A DNA stretch of 64,000 nt from Actinernus sp. WN-2022 (GCA_030867875.1 JAOWCC010000577.1:1442660-1506659); one strand, 5' to 3'. Counted from the first letter of the stretch, positions 44,053 to 56,799 are shown. Translations and numbers: made by a program. The notes: generated by a model from the sequence alone, not told the origin.

Positions 44053-46915
44053 CCTCTTCTATCGATCTTGGGTCTGCTTTTTCCTTTAATATTGGCCACT
44101 CTTCTCGCTTCAACTGCAGGATTGGCGAGCCATTGAACCAGACGTTATCTTGCTTAAGGATTTCTTGCAGTGCTACTCCTCTGGAAGCTAGATCAGCTGG
44201 ATTATATTCCCCTGCAATGTGACGCCACTGCTGTACATCTGTAAGTTCCTGGACCTTGGACACTCTGTTAGATACAAAGGGTTTTAGATCTCGACTTTCT
44301 GACTTTATCTAAGCCAGTACAACTGAACTATCTGTCCAGAACGTGGCGTTGATCTCTTTCATGTTCATCTGATTCTGAACGAACTTAGTCAGCTTTGCTA
44401 CCATCAAGCACGCTTGAAGCTCCAATCTTGGGATCGTCTGAGCTTTAAGCGGGGCGACTTGTGTCTTGCAAATCTTGCAAATCTCAGCCTGTACGAAATC
44501 TCAGCCTGTACGAAATCTCAGCCTGTACGAACCAATGCTGCCATGCCGTCTTGTCGTCATCTGTCAGCAACTCATCCCAGTCTTGGCCTCTTCTCCACAG
44601 ATCTTGCATCAAAATCTTGCCTGTAACCAGGAAGGGAGACAAGATTTCCAGCCGGTCAAATAGCTTAGCCAATTGACTTAGAACACCTTTTCGTCCAGAC
44701 AATGTTCATCTCTTTAGGCTTAAAGGATATACAGTCAGTGTTTGGATCCCATTTCATACCTAGCACTCTCTGTCATTGCTCTCCGAATTCAAGAGGTTCA
44801 TCCTTCACTCGATCTGGAACACCGCTTAGTGCTGACGTTCTGTTGCTTATCCAGTTGCGCATACTGAACCTATGTCAAAGACCTCACAGACATCTTGTAC
44901 GATCTTCTTCCCTTCGTGCTCCGTCTGGCAGCTATGGATTAGGTCATCTATGTACAGATCCTTGCTCAGCGCATCCACCGCTTCAGGTCTTTCCTCTCCG
45001 TGGTCCTTGAGTACTCTCTTGATAGTGTAATTTGCAAGTCTTGTCTCCAAATATCACACAGCTAAACTGGTATATAGCAAGCTCTTCATCTTCTTTCTCC
45101 CTCCATAGAAATCGGTAATATTTGCGATCTTAAGGATCAAGCATGATTCTCAGAAACATTTTCGAAATGTCTCCCGCCATAGCAACCTTGAATATTCGGA
45201 ATCTCAGCAGTATTCCTGTTAAGTGCTAGTCATTGAAAAGGCAGGGCCCTTTCTCCAACATGTCATTCAGTGATACGCCCTTAACCTTGGCAGCTGAGTC
45301 AAATACGATACGCACTTTCGTGTTCTTGCTCTCAGACACAACTGGGTGGCGTGGTAAATACCAGCCTTTGTCCTGCGGTTTAGTATCTAACTTCTCGGCG
45401 AATCCCTCCTTAATTTACTCTCAGATTGCGTTACAGTACTTTTCTTTCATCTCTGAGATTATTTGCAACTTGCGCTCAGTAGACTTCAACCTCTGTAGCT
45501 CCATTTCATAGGAATTTCTCCGACGTTCTCTTTCCATGAAAGTTGGACCTGATAGCGATTATCTACTTGACAAGTGGTCTCTTCAGCCTGCTTGAATACT
45601 TCCTTGTCCCTTCTGTTCATGACAACATCTCCGTTATCTTCTGGGATTTTCTCCAACTCTCAAAACTGGTTGAGACTAAACCCTATATCCGGTGATTATT
45701 GCGCCATTGATACATGATATGACGATAAATGTAGCCGCTGACCTCCGTCCACTGGTCCACAAATACTCCAGCCTAGGGGGATTCTCACTGTATACGGCTC
45801 ATCTGCATTCCCATACCGCCCTTCAGTAAACTAGGGCAGTCCTGTCCAATTAACAAATCTATCTTGCCATCCTTCAGTATGATATCGACATCTTCCAAGT
45901 GCGCGAACTTGGTCTTTAATTTAGCAATATCATCCAGTGCCGGTGAGTAGCTACTGATCTCTGGGATGACAATACGATATATCGTCACAATCAGCTGGTC
46001 TGATTTGAAGTAACACCTCCTCTGTAAGAAGAACGTCCCTGTTTCCAATTCCTGACAAGGTCATACTCGTTGTATTGCTCTCCAGGTCAAGACCTTCAGC
46101 CAATCTCCTTGTTATAAGCGTGATTTGACTTCCTGGATCCTCTAGACAGTTAATCTTTACTTTCCTTCCCGATCTGTCTTCAATTACAACTTTCTTAATA
46201 GGAAGTGCGACGCACTTCGTTTCGAATTCCGTCTGATGACTATAAACGTCGCCGTGAACGTTAACAGTCGCCAAGTTGTTGTCGTACTATTTCCTTGATC
46301 TCTAGCGCTATTCAGCCGCTCGTCGGGTCTTGGCGTTTGCGCATGCGCTTGCTCTTCATGTCTTTGGACAACTGATTCAGACCAATGCAGAAGAGTGTGG
46401 TGTATAGACTTCATTTCGCAGCCACTTACTTCACACACTCTTGATTTCTTTCTACACTTTCTTGATAAATAGCCTACACCCAAACATCTGAAACAAGCTC
46501 CCTTCTTCAGCGCCTCACTAATCCTTTGCTTGGCGTCCATTCCTTTGAAAACTGAGCAGTCGCTCATACCAGCACAGTCTTCATCCGTTTGGGATCATCC
46601 AGGTGTCTCACTTTATCTGCTCCTAACGCCTCCAGAAGAAGTGCGTTAGCTTGCAAATCATTATAGAATTTCCGTAAACTTTGAACATCTTTTTCCTTCG
46701 CTTTGCTCAAATTCTCGATGGCTCCCAAGTGAAATTCCTCCTATATTTCTTCGTACCAAATCGGTTTTCTAAGGGCTTCAGTATCAAAGGATATGACTTG
46801 TATTCAAACGGAAAACCTCTGATACAGTCTTCTGCGGGCCCCGTTAGATGTCTCTCCAAAATGGCTAACTTCACTATCTCATCGTAAGGTTGTTTATCCA
46901 CAACGGCCTTAAAGT
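44053..46915 (-). pseudogene. BEL/Pao retrotransposon: gag to RNase H, degenerate
   Basis: Minus-strand pieces in the right order. Gag C-terminus (LERHLTGPAEDCIRGFPFEY, 46901-46707). Zinc knuckles CFRCLGVGYLSRKC and CEVSGCEMKSIHHTLLH (about 46500-46390). Protease around EDPGSQITLITRRLAEGL (about 46150). Conserved LLIGQDCPSLL (about 45860). RT with intact catalytic YIDDLIHS (about 44945). RT thumb VLSQLAKLFDRLEILSPFLV (about 44690). RNase H WTDSSVVLA with a stop where Trp is usual (about 44310). YNPADLASRG is at about 44200. Many frameshifts and stops; Gag is cut at about 46915 and I find no LTR. It continues at 21591 beyond the Maverick. Confidence 0.87.
44478..44532. repeat. 18-bp tandem repeat, three units, in the BEL/Pao RT
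   Basis: AATCTCAGCCTGTACGAA repeats three times, adding in-frame residues to the RT connection region of the dead element. Confidence 0.8.
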
Positions 46916-46997
46916 GCCACTACGATCAAATTTTGACATATCAATGTTTTTACATATAAAGTAGACTTGATATATTATTATTATAATTACGGATACC

Positions 46998-47066
46998 GCT
47001 GCCGGAGATCCTTAACAAAGTGCTACTGTCAGGACAATACCCCAAGGAATGGTTTGTTAATATCTA
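46998..47066 (+). mobile_element. Small non-LTR RT fragment
   Basis: One frame reads LNKVLLSGQYPKEWFVNI, like the N-terminal RT region of LINEs (expected G.YP..W). Only this scrap is present. Confidence 0.4.
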
Positions 47067-47830
47067 ACTCGGCTAACTATGGCTAACTCGTTTTCTACCT
47101 TTAAAAAAGATCTAGAAAAGCATTTTACCAAATCGGACTCCCACACAGCAACTGATAGTATCCTATTCTCATCGGTCTCACCCATACTCATTGAGTTACA
47201 GATATCCGGCGGCGACAGTGATCTAAGAATGCCAACGACCATAACATGGTTATATAACCTAAACCCCGCGAAGACAACCCAACACTCAAACCTCCGAGAC
47301 CAACAGAGGCCCAGAACTGAAAACGGCTCAAGAGGTCGACCTACGCTTGCGACCCTGTTGGCAACCTCCGGCGACAAAACTGTTGGAGTCCTTGAAGGCC
47401 AGCATAAACACATCCGCTAAGGCGTGGCCACTAAGCACCGAGCTGAGGAAATCCCGAGATATGTGGGTGTTACCAGCTGCCAACCCCTGGGCTGCGCGTG
47501 CGTCAAGGGGGTTGCCGTCATGCCGAATCCAGGCAATAAAAGTCTGAATCGTAACGTCATTCAAGAGAATTTAGAGAAAGTTTTGGAAGACATTGAAGAA
47601 CATATTACCCAGCAAGTGTACGAAAACGGAGGCAATTAACCAAATCAATTCGGAACTGACAAGTACTAACGGACAAGAAAGGCATTGTCAATGCTTTCTG
47701 TATTTTTTTTTCAAATGTGAAATCACGGATCTCTAAGACCTTTCTTCGTCGCCCAACTGACCGCTCACCTGGTGCGCCTTACACAGACCAAATATTCCAA
47801 TTATTCCAAGTTTCCAAAGGTTTTATTGAT
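47067..47830. other. Region with two short plus-strand frames, not assigned
   Basis: Frames at 47079-47420 and 47424-47639 (the second reads MPNPGNKSLNRNVIQENLEK, VLEDIEEHITQQVYENGG) have no recognised domain and are close to retroelement debris on both sides. They may be ORF1 remnants of a LINE. I do not call genes here. Confidence 0.3.
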
Positions 47831-47834
47831 AAAC

Positions 47835-48835
47835 AGTTGATGAAACTGTAGGCAGTAAAGTTACAGGACTTGATGGAGTTCCCGCCGGGTTACTGAAGGA
47901 TTGCGCTATCCACAATGGAGCCAAAATATGGAATGAATTACCTATAGAATTAAGAACCTCTGAGTCATTAGCCCAGTTTCGCTCAAAGATTTCCCCCGGC
48001 CTATTAGCGTAATTATATGCATTAATACAGTCAAACCTGTATTAAGCGGCCACCCTCGGGGAATGAGTAAGTGGCCGCTTAATACAGGTTGGCCGCTGAA
48101 TACAGGTTCACCAGAAATACGTTTGGGACGTGGTCAAATCAACTTTTTATTGCTTATTTAACAATGTATTAACGCATGTTGAATACTGTTGAATATTTGC
48201 TAAACGGAGATATATTCTCGATCAACTGGCTAAAGACGAAGCTGAATCAAGAGGGATTTGTGTTCAAGTAAAGAGAGAGCAAACATTTAGAGATACGGTT
48301 TCCGGTCAGTTCATTGAAAACAACTTTGATGAGAAGTGACACTGTTTAGAATAAATTATTTTGAAATAAATGGTTAAAAATACGTGTATGAACTTGGTCG
48401 TTTTCATTAATATCGACCAAAGTTCTGTTAAAAAAATAGCCTGGCCGCTTAATACAGGCCAAAATAACAAGAAATAGCATAAACGGGACTGTAAAAAGTG
48501 GCCGCGGCCGCTTAATACAGGTGGTCGCTAATACAGGCAAAGTTTACAATATTTGACTGGGAGAAAATTCGGGACCTTCACTACTGGCCGTTTAACACAG
48601 GGTGGCCGCTTAATACGAGGTCGTTATATACAGGTTTGACTGTATCTAAATATAGTAGTTAGCAGTTTTTAGTAGTATTTATAGTAGTATTTATCATAGA
48701 TTGACATGTATTAGGTTAGTTTTTAGCTTAGAACATTATTTTATTTATACGAGTAGTGCACGCCCCTTCTGGAAATCAGCTTCTAGTTGTGAGGGTGCTG
48801 CGTGTGTGTGTTAAAAAAAATGTTTATCTCTACAT
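47835..48835 (+). mobile_element. Internally deleted LINE split by a MITE
   Basis: The 5' part reads SKVTGLDGVPAGLLKDCA (RT start) and jumps directly to GAKIWNELPIELRTSESLAQ (RT end), so most of RT is deleted. After the MITE at 48028-48642 the 3' UTR resumes with CACGCCCCTTCTGGAAATC, as in the LINE at 31400-31890, and ends in a TG/A-rich tail near 48830. Confidence 0.7.
48028..48642. mobile_element. Pogo/Tigger-type MITE, TA duplication
   Basis: 615 bp. Left end CAGTCAAACCTGTATTAAGC, right end CAGGTTTGACTG, flanked by TA at 48026-48027 and 48643-48644. The motif GGCCGCTTAATACAGG recurs inside. CAGTCAAACC is typical of pogo/Tigger elements. No transposase. Confidence 0.78.
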
Positions 48836-48879
48836 CTGTGCTCAATTGACATGCATCGTGAATGTATCCATATATATAC

Positions 48880-49465
48880 ACAGTGTCAGTACCTCATGAA
48901 TGGAAACATGCTAAAGTAATCCCTTTATATAAGTATGGTACCCGTGGCGATGATTACCTTGTCGGTAACGTCTAAGAAATTGAAGAAAGCGGTACAAATT
49001 GCAGCTGACTGAAGTCTGAACTTTCATCGTCAGCACTCTACTCAAACAGCTATAACGTATTTACCAGACACAATACGAAGTTATAGACTTATAACAGGTG
49101 CTATCTTTGTAGATTTCCGGAAGGCGTTCAAATGGTATAATATTGATCATAGCTGATCTTAATTGAACTATTCGGCATTTATGACAAAGAACTTCAATGG
49201 ATGTGTGATTATCTGTCTAATTGTTTCCTTTGGTGTTCCTTTATCTACTGCTCAGCCAGTGCTCTCGGGTGTGCCTCAGGTTCTATTCTGGGTCCCATTC
49301 TGGGTCCTATCCTATTCGCCATATACGTAACTGATCTGCCAAACTGTCTCCAAGCTGCCAATATTTTATTGTATGCAGATGACACCGTCATTTGTTATGC
49401 AGCTCTCGCTGTTTCACGTTTCACTTGTAAACTGTCATATACTCTCTGTAGGGTAGTGAATTAAA
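48880..49465 (+). mobile_element. Degenerate non-LTR RT fragment
   Basis: Reads VDFRKAF (about 49112), then GSILGPILFAIYVTDLPNCL and LLYADDTVICY (catalytic YADD intact, about 49370-49400). Frames are broken. It ends soon after. Confidence 0.7.
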
Positions 49466-50448
49466 AATAGCTCCAACGACTCTGAAACTTCGTCCCAATG
49501 ACAAAAAACACTCAATAATAGTCCATGTAAGAAATTTAGACTTTATTTACAATTCAATTCTGCTTCAAAACATACACATGGTGCTCCGCCTGTGCGTACT
49601 GACCAACTAGGGCAGTAAACTTTACAAGCGCACTGTACTATGTACTGTGTTATTTTTGTTTTTAAATGCTTAAATTGTGACGGTTCAGAGTTTTTTTAAT
49701 AAATATTTCACCTATCATGCGCACAACACGAGAAGCAATGGCTAGATGTCATCATTCCTAAAATCACTGCAGAGGCCGCCTGGAAGGGTTATTTTTACTT
49801 AGGTGCTAAATATTTTAATGGTCTACCTGGAGCAGTAAAATAAGTATCGTCGTTGTTTGTTTTTAAATCGAGTGTTTCTCACACTGGATAGCAAGGACGC
49901 TACGTTGTGATTGATGGGGAGTTAACTAATATCAAATGGGCGAGAATGTGTTTCCTGCGAGTTCAGTTTCCGTTAGCCAACCACAAGCGTTTATTTGCGT
50001 ATTTCTAATTCAAACGATTAATAAGGTTGCATGCAGTCATGCTGGTTGACCAAACAAGAGAAGCTATAAACGAGGCGGTATATTTTGTTAACAACATGCC
50101 TCAAAATAACCCGGTCTAGGAAAACGCTGCGGTATAAATGACTCCTACTTCCGGAGCGTAATGCTCAGTGATTCGTGAAAAGAAAAAATAATAAATTAAA
50201 TTTACTCAGAGCCTAATAACGAAACTTTGGTCCTCCCTTAATGTAGGCAGACATGAATTACTACCAAATAGTATTGCGTATTGTGTTCTATTCATTGTGT
50301 ATTTCGTTCTATTGTTTTGTATTGTGTTAATTCTATTGTATTTTGATAGCAATTCATGTGTTGCCTATATGAAGGGACCACCGAAACTTTTGTGCCTAAC
50401 GCGTATCTGTAAAATAACGAATGCATTAAAAAGTTAGCCTAGGCAGGG
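49466..50448. other. Mostly anonymous DNA with a LINE scrap
   Basis: One short stretch near 49765-49845 reads AAWKGYFYLGAKYFNGLPGA, a LINE RT C-terminus. Nothing else is supported. Confidence 0.4.
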
Positions 50449-50655
50449 AGCCAGGGTGGCGCAGTGGCTAAGCGCTTCGCCTCTCACCTCTGTGGCCCAG
50501 GTTCGATTCCCGGATGTGGAGCAATATGTGGGTCTTTTTTTAAAATTTAAACATATTTTGTATGTGTTTTCCCAAAAAGCAAATAAAAGCTTATCTAGGG
50601 AGCTCACACTAAATGAGTTGATGTGAGTTGACAACAACAACAACAACAACAATTT
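50449..50655 (+). mobile_element. tRNA-derived SINE with CAA tail
   Basis: Head with A box TGGCGCAGTGGCTAAGCGC and B box GGTTCGATTCCCGG. A body follows, then ACAACAACAACAACAACAAC at the end. Same type as the SINE at 6945-7170. Confidence 0.78.
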
Positions 50656-50899
50656 ATTCACACTCTTTTAACAAATAGGAATTTACAGTGAAAAACAGTT
50701 TGCTAAAATTAGAGTGCTGGGATGCCAGAAGTAGCTTAAATTAAACTAATCGAGTCTGGCACCCCAAAAATGTAGTAAGTTATATATGAGATTATTGGTC
50801 AGACAAGAAAACACGAACACACACACATTATACAAGTATAAGTCAGTCACTATTTGCATTTAAATCAGACAGATACACGTACAAGCTGAAAGGAAGATC

Positions 50900-51538
50900 T
50901 ATATTGTATATTTTAATATGATAAGGAGAGCACTAATATTGATTCAAAATCTGTTTAGTAAGACTTGATTTAAATAACTTTCTAGAATGTAGTGTCTTAA
51001 TGTCTTCACAAATTGAATTCCAGGTTGTGACACCATTGTATCGTAAGCTGAATTTACCGTAATTTGTACGAACTTTTGGAGTATAATAAGTACATTTAGA
51101 GGCTAGTCTAGTATTATAAGTATGTACTTTTTTAATTGGAATGAAAAAATCGTTGAACATAGATGGAAGATTATTGTTGTAAAAGTCAAACATGAAAAGA
51201 GCAGTATGCAAATAAACCAAATCTTGCAATTTTAAAATATTCAACTTTGTAAAGAGGGGGCTTGTATGTGCATCAAATTGAGAAAAGGTAATAATACGTA
51301 ATGATTTCTTTTGAATAATGATTAATTTATTAAGTGTAGTAGCGTATGTATTTCCCCATGCAAGTAAGCCATAGGTAAAGAAAGGATATATTAATGAATA
51401 ATATAAGTTACCTAAAGTAGGCTCCAAGGGTTGTTCTCCGTTTTCCTCCCTCCGCAAAAACCAACACGCTAAATTCCAATCAGTGGCTTGTACTTTACCG
51501 GAAGTAATTTCTCTCCGATAACTTCCGGTTGTAGTCAC
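50900..51538 (-). mobile_element. LINE reverse transcriptase C-terminal fragment with a SINE tail fused upstream
   Basis: The minus-strand frame reads LYYSLIYPFFTYGLLAWGNT, LNKLIIIQKKSLRIITFSQF and NTRLASKCTYYTPKVRTNYG, typical of the C-terminal region of CR1/Jockey-like ORF2. The first ~30 residues (above about 51430) come from SINE-like sequence (CTCCGTTTTCCTCCCTCCGC) and are not LINE. 5'-truncated copy. Confidence 0.75.
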
Positions 51539-51985
51539 GTGATATATGATGACGTTAAAAAGATACCGCCATCTTGTTGGACTTGGGAAGGGAAAGTTGC
51601 AGGGAAAGAATATTCTAACAAACTTAGCGTCTTGAGATCATATTCCACATCATATTAAGGGAAAAGGAAGACTTAGTCATGCCGAGGTTTGGATTTGGAC
51701 ATTTTGTATGTGCGCCTTGTTTGTGATATCAGCTTGAACTTGAAGTTGTTAGTTGAAAACTCGAATATTTACCACACAACCGGCATGATTTTGGGGATAA
51801 TTCAAACGTATATTTAAACCCTCTTCAAATGCACCACCATCTCTGAGTACTGGAGTTATCGAAGGCTTGTGATCGGGTAGCTATGGAAGCCTAACATGGA
51901 ACTACTGGAGTCGAGTTTAGTAGCATTCTGAATAAGAGTTGATGTGGATTTTTTCTCGGGCTTTGCGTTGTGATTTGATTTCTCG

Positions 51986-52467
51986 ATGTGCTCGTCTCCA
52001 GAGGAGCTAGAGACAGCAGCTATCCATAAAAATGCCGAGGAAGAAGAAGAGAAAGAAAGCTTGCGTATAGTAAACGAGAACGAGTGTGCTCTGAATGGAG
52101 AAAATACTTTAGCCAGTTTAGGGAACTGCTCGAGCTCTGAATCGGATTGTATTAGCGAGAATGATATTGTGAACGGAGAAGGCGACAAAGGCTTAATTAT
52201 ATCTGCAAATGGACTCAAAAATGAGAAAGGACAAGAGTTTAAGCTTGTTTTAACGGAGTACGAACGCGTCAAGGATGAGCTATTGAAGCTTCAGGTTGAA
52301 TATAAGTCGTCTCTTCAGAGGGAACGGAGTTTGTGTGAGAGATTGCAGAATTTTCATGGGGAAGAAGACTCGAAAGTCTCACAGCTGAGTAAAGTGAATG
52401 AAGAGCTGAGAGAACAGTTGGATAACTTACTGGAGGAGTTGAACACTAAAAAGAATGAGCTTAAAAG
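51986..52467 (+). CDS. Host coiled-coil protein, first coding exon
   Basis: ATG at 51986 after an in-frame stop upstream. About 160 residues: a low-complexity acidic start (EELETAAIHKNAEEEEEKES), then from about residue 85 a coiled coil (FKLVLTEYERVKDELLKLQV, SQLSKVNEELREQLDNLLEE). The exon ends AAAAG/GTAAGA and leaves two bases of a codon. The next exon at 58159 restores the frame. The composition suggests a long coiled-coil scaffold, for example a Golgi/vesicle tether; resemblance to CCDC186 was considered but not shown. It is the only clear host gene. Confidence 0.75.
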
Positions 52468-52611
52468 GTAAGACGTATCAGACACTAATATGCATATTAC
52501 GTTTTTGGCAACTTCTTAGACCAATGTAGGTGTCTCTGTCTGTCTGTCCGTTTGAGTGTCTGGGACAGTCAGGACACCAGAACAAGACAATAGATTAATC
52601 ATAATATATAC

Positions 52612-52745
52612 CAGGGCCCGGTTGTTCAAAGGGTGGTAACATCATACACCGGATAAATCCTTATCCAGTGGATAAGTATTAACCAAACTAGCTTATTTTA
52701 TCCACTGGATAAGGATTTATCCAGTGGATAGCTTTATCCACCCTT
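52612..52745. repeat. Truncated MITE with ATCCACTGGATAA palindromes
   Basis: Starts GGGCCCGGTTGTTCAAAGGG and contains TTATCCAGTGGATAA in inverted pairs. The right end CCACCCTTTGA is cut where LINE sequence begins. Confidence 0.6.
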
Positions 52746-52915
52746 TGACGTTGACGCCACATCCTTCTAAGTGCAAAGCTATGTTTATGTCTAGAGGTGT
52801 TTTCCATGGTCCATTAGAAACATCAACAATAGGCGTTAATGTAATTAAATGGGTCACAAGTACCCGCCTACTGGGTATTTATGTAGACAATAAGCTGGAC
52901 TGGCCAAGCTAGGTC
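52740..52915 (+). mobile_element. LINE RT fragment
   Basis: Reads HPSKCKAMFMSRGVF, NVIKWVTSTRLLGIYVDNKL, which is RT domain sequence after the catalytic box. Isolated scrap. Confidence 0.65.
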
Positions 52916-53044
52916 AGTATTTTCAGGAATAATGACTTATTTTTATTATTCTCTATATGTGACCTTACACCAGAAAATGTACAATAACGCCTTTCCGTTT
53001 AAACAGGTAAAAAAAAAAAAGACTAACAAACAGGTTTTCAAGTC

Positions 53045-53210
53045 GTTTACACGACTTTGTAGGCCGTGTATACGAGTTGGAAAGCTGTGTAAACGAGTTG
53101 GAAAGCCGTGTAAACGAGTTGGGAAGCCATGTAAACGAGTTGGGAAGCCGTGTACACAAGCTGGGAAGCAGTGAACATGAGTTGGGAATCCGTGTACACG
53201 AGTTAGAAAG
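53045..53210. repeat. 21-bp tandem array, about eight units
   Basis: Units near AAGCCGTGTAAACGAGTTGG with variation at a few positions. Non-coding; the long frame across it exists only because the unit is a multiple of three. Confidence 0.85.
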
Positions 53211-53929
53211 ATAGCCCAGGAGATAGGTACTGGAGGACAACTGCAGAGTTTACTTCGGTTCAGTCAGTATAATCAGGCTAAGAATAGAAATCTGATCTTT
53301 GAACCCGGTTTGAATCAACGGCTGGAAGGCTACTAAACAAAATGAATGCGCAATTTGTAATTGCACGTTCCAACTTCGGAAGTGTTCAATTTTGTAAACG
53401 TTATCCGTATATCCACAATAATATTCAGATCAGTCAGACTTCCAGATCTTTGTAAAGTCATTGCATAAAGTTTTCAAGTAAATTCGGACCATGCAGTTAT
53501 CGAAATGTCGTGAGCTGTAAAATAAACAAAACAACGGCTGCATGGCCCGCTTTAAAGCTTGACTCACTCGCTGAGTCATAACACCAAATAAACTTTTGCT
53601 TCAGTGTAGTTTCACATTTACAGCATAATTTTATCCTTTTCTTGTTACTAGTATTAAAAGGTTTTGGCAGAAATCATCGTAAATGTTTGCATATGAAAGT
53701 CTCAACTCTTCTTGGAGTCTGAATTTCCATGTGCAATCAGTCAGGCGTGAACGTGTCAGTCTGATTTTTTACAGAACATGAACAGAGTTTTGAAGCAATG
53801 TTTGTCATGAAAGACGTGCAAAAACTTTTATACTCTTACTAGAAAACTTCTACTGGGGAAGTGCAATTCCTTTTGAATTAAAAAGCTTTAATGCATCGGA
53901 TCAGATCAGTCAGTTCACGTAAATGGAAA

Positions 53930-54190
53930 GTGCCCTAGCTAATTGCGCCCCCATGGTATTTGTGTCAGAAATGAAACACGCGTCTGGCTGACAGTTCACG
54001 ATTGACAGAGACTTTATATGCAGGGTATTTACCAAAACCATCTTACTGTACATTTGTAAAACTGTGTTAATGTTATGAATTCGAATTTGTCACACGTTAA
54101 TCCTGGTGAAAGAAAGGTTAGAATACGAAATTGTGTGACATTCTTAGGAACAAAGAGTGAAATTCGTTGAAATATGTTTGCATTACTTTT
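53930..54190. repeat. Partial copy of the mariner-type MITE family
   Basis: Matches, in inverse orientation, the interior of the element at 55935-56654 (for example GGGTATTTACCAAAACCATC and CTGGCTGACAGTTCACGATT). A further partial copy is at 59330-59470. Confidence 0.65.
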
Positions 54191-54289
54191 CTACTCGATT
54201 AAACGGCCTGGCCGAGAAACAGCTTCACAACTCGTTTGCACGGGCAGGGAAAAAAACGACTTTCGAAGCCGTGTACACGGATAACAAAC

Positions 54290-55600
54290 GGTTTAGCATG
54301 CTAAACGGAAAAGCGTTATTGTACGTTTTCTCGTGTAAGGTCACATATTGTTGTAAATTTAATTTTTTTACCAGTATAAATTGTTTAGCTATTTTTATTA
54401 ATTTCCTAATTTAATGTTGGTGAGATAACTGTACTTTGTATGTAGATGAATATAGCATTTATATAGTGCCATTATCCATACAGCCCAATGCCTCTTTATG
54501 ATTCTTATGAAAATAATAATTATATGTATGGAGTAAGATAACAATAAAAACAATAATATTAAGAATTCGAACATTGACCTAATTATATGTTTGATTAAAA
54601 AGTGTCAGGATTGGACTCACTCTTTGGCATATATAACTGCACTTAGCTAAGTTGGTTTATAAAATGTAGAATGACCAGGTTCCACCATCCATGACCACTA
54701 TAATAACAAAACGCAATAATGGTAGAGGATTAAGAAGTAGACATACATTATATAATTATTGTTCCTAGGTTTAACACCTACAAATTAATCATCTGGAACA
54801 CTTTGGGCAATAATCTGGAACACTTTGGGAAATAATTATGACCCCTCAGCTAGTGTTAAGGCATTTTGTAACATGGCAAGAAAGGCTGAAGCACTGCATG
54901 ATATTAACTTGCAGTATTGGTATAAAATTTGCATACAGGTAATGATGTTTTTATATTTTATTGATCGCTCTGTTATTCGAAGGATTTCTTCTATATGTGA
55001 ATATATGTACAGTATGTTGTAGGAGCAGCAGGGAATTCTGTCTATGCATGCGCTAGAACTTATCCATACGGGTTTCCTGTGTGGTTGTGTTGGGAAATAA
55101 AACAAATATGGCGGCATGCTTTGTGCGATTTTGTTTACTTTTTTCCCCACCAGCATTTTATTCAATTTGTTTAACACACATTTTTCCTGAGAGTGCTTGT
55201 AGAGTTTGTTATCGGAGGTGTGGAAAATATGTTGAGTATACTCGAAATTGAGGTTCAACTGAAATTTCTATCCAAGCTGCTTCGGTATCGAGGAGAGCCC
55301 TAGCTGCTAAATTTGTGCCATATATTGCAAAAAATGTAACAAAAACATCCTGGAAAATCCTCAGGATACCGGCTTTTTGTTACATCATTTTTTCCCTCAT
55401 GTCCCTTTTAATAACAGCTTGTGTAAGTGCTGAACAGAAAAAAGTTGAAAGACCACTAAAAAGGAGTCATACAGTAGGTGTAGCCATCAGTGCACAGCCA
55501 GAAAGAGTAAACCTCAAAAAGAGAAAGCAGAATAAACACTTTTTGGCACCATTTAAGAGGAACAAATGGGGAGGTTATTCCTAATTCTACCAATCAAAAC
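54290..55600. other. Intronic stretch with unassigned coding-like scraps
   Basis: Short frames at 54825-55022 and 55315-55584 (VERPLKRSHTVGVAISAQP, NLKKRKQNKHFLAPFKRN) look like remnants of a retrocopy or transposon protein but match nothing I recognise. Confidence 0.3.
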
Positions 55601-55699
55601 CCTGTCTGAAAGTGAAAGTGTTGTTACTAAAAAATAATTCTACAGGCTTCTTCCTGTTTACAACCTACATGTACCCCATATACTTTAAGATTATACCTA

Positions 55700-56790
55700 C
55701 ATGTACATGTACTAACAAAACGTCTGTGTGTGTGAGGATTAAAGTATTTAAGTCATATTTAAGTAATAGGAACCAGAGGTGTCATGTAAATGGAGTCTTA
55801 TCTAAAGAAGAACAAATAACTTGTGGTATTCCTTATGGGTCCATATTAGGTCCCCTGTTGTTTATTATTTACGTAAATGATTTCCCAAAATGCCTAAATC
55901 ACTCGATACCTGGGATGTTTGCTGATGATACATACAGTATTGTGCAAAAGTTATGCAAACGTATTTCGACGAATTTCGCTCTTTGTTCTTACGAATGTCG
56001 CCGAAATTTCACCGGGCAACTTTTCGTTCGAAATTTCGACGAAGAATCAATCAGATACGCGAAAATTTTAATGCCAAGGCGAAATATCGCCAACCTGCGA
56101 GCGACATTTCGACGATATTTTGTTTATTGTCAAACGAAAATTCGGACCAGGTTATCGAAATATCGTACGTGTCAATTGCACAGTTTTGTATTTTAACCTT
56201 TCTTTCACCAGGATTAACGCGTGACAAATTCGAATTCATGACAAACATTTTTACAAACGTACAGTAAGATGGTTTTGGTAAATACTCTGCGTACCAGAGG
56301 CGTCAAAAAGTCAAGATTCTTGTATAATAAAAGTCCCCGTCAATCGTGAACTGTCAGCCAGACGCGTGTCTCATTTCTGACACAAATACCGCGGGAGCGT
56401 AATTAATTTCCATTTACGCGAACTGACTGATCTGATCCGATGCACGATATTTCGTAGAGTGCAGCGAATTTTCGTGCCAACATGTCGCAGAGCACTGCGA
56501 AATGTCGCACAGATTAAACAAAGGGCTTAATGAATTTTCGTTGAAATATCGCCGAAATTTTGGATCGTGAACATTTTTGTTCATTTTCGCCGTAAAGCCC
56601 CGAAAAGCCCCGAAATTCGCCGAAAGGTGTTTGCAAGACTTTTGCACAATACTGTATCACCAGGGCTTTCAAAATGTTTTAGAGAAGGATGTTAACATAG
56701 GAAAGCAGGCATTTGTAGAAAAGGCTAAAAGTCAAGCAAAAGTTTCATTGTCTGTTGATTATAAAAAGAAAATAACCAGCAATCACTAAA
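55700..56790 (+). mobile_element. LINE RT fragment interrupted by a MITE
   Basis: Reads FKSYLSNRNQRCHVNGVLS, GSILGPLLFIIYVNDFPKCL and MFADDTY up to 55934 (FADD box). The frame resumes after 56655 with HQGFQNVLEKDVN-like sequence. The MITE therefore landed just after the catalytic box. Confidence 0.75.
55935..56654. mobile_element. Tc1/mariner-type MITE, 720 bp, TA duplication
   Basis: Left end CAGTATTGTGCAAAAGT, right end ACTTTTGCACAATACTG, flanked by TA at 55933-55934 and 56655-56656. The interior is rich in CGAAATTTCG palindromes and has no transposase. Confidence 0.8.
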
Positions 56791-56799
56791 TACCATGAT

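Noticed and set aside
53045..53210. Protein with CKRVGKP repeats
   Set aside because: Translation of a 21-bp satellite in an intron; no start, domain or conservation signal.
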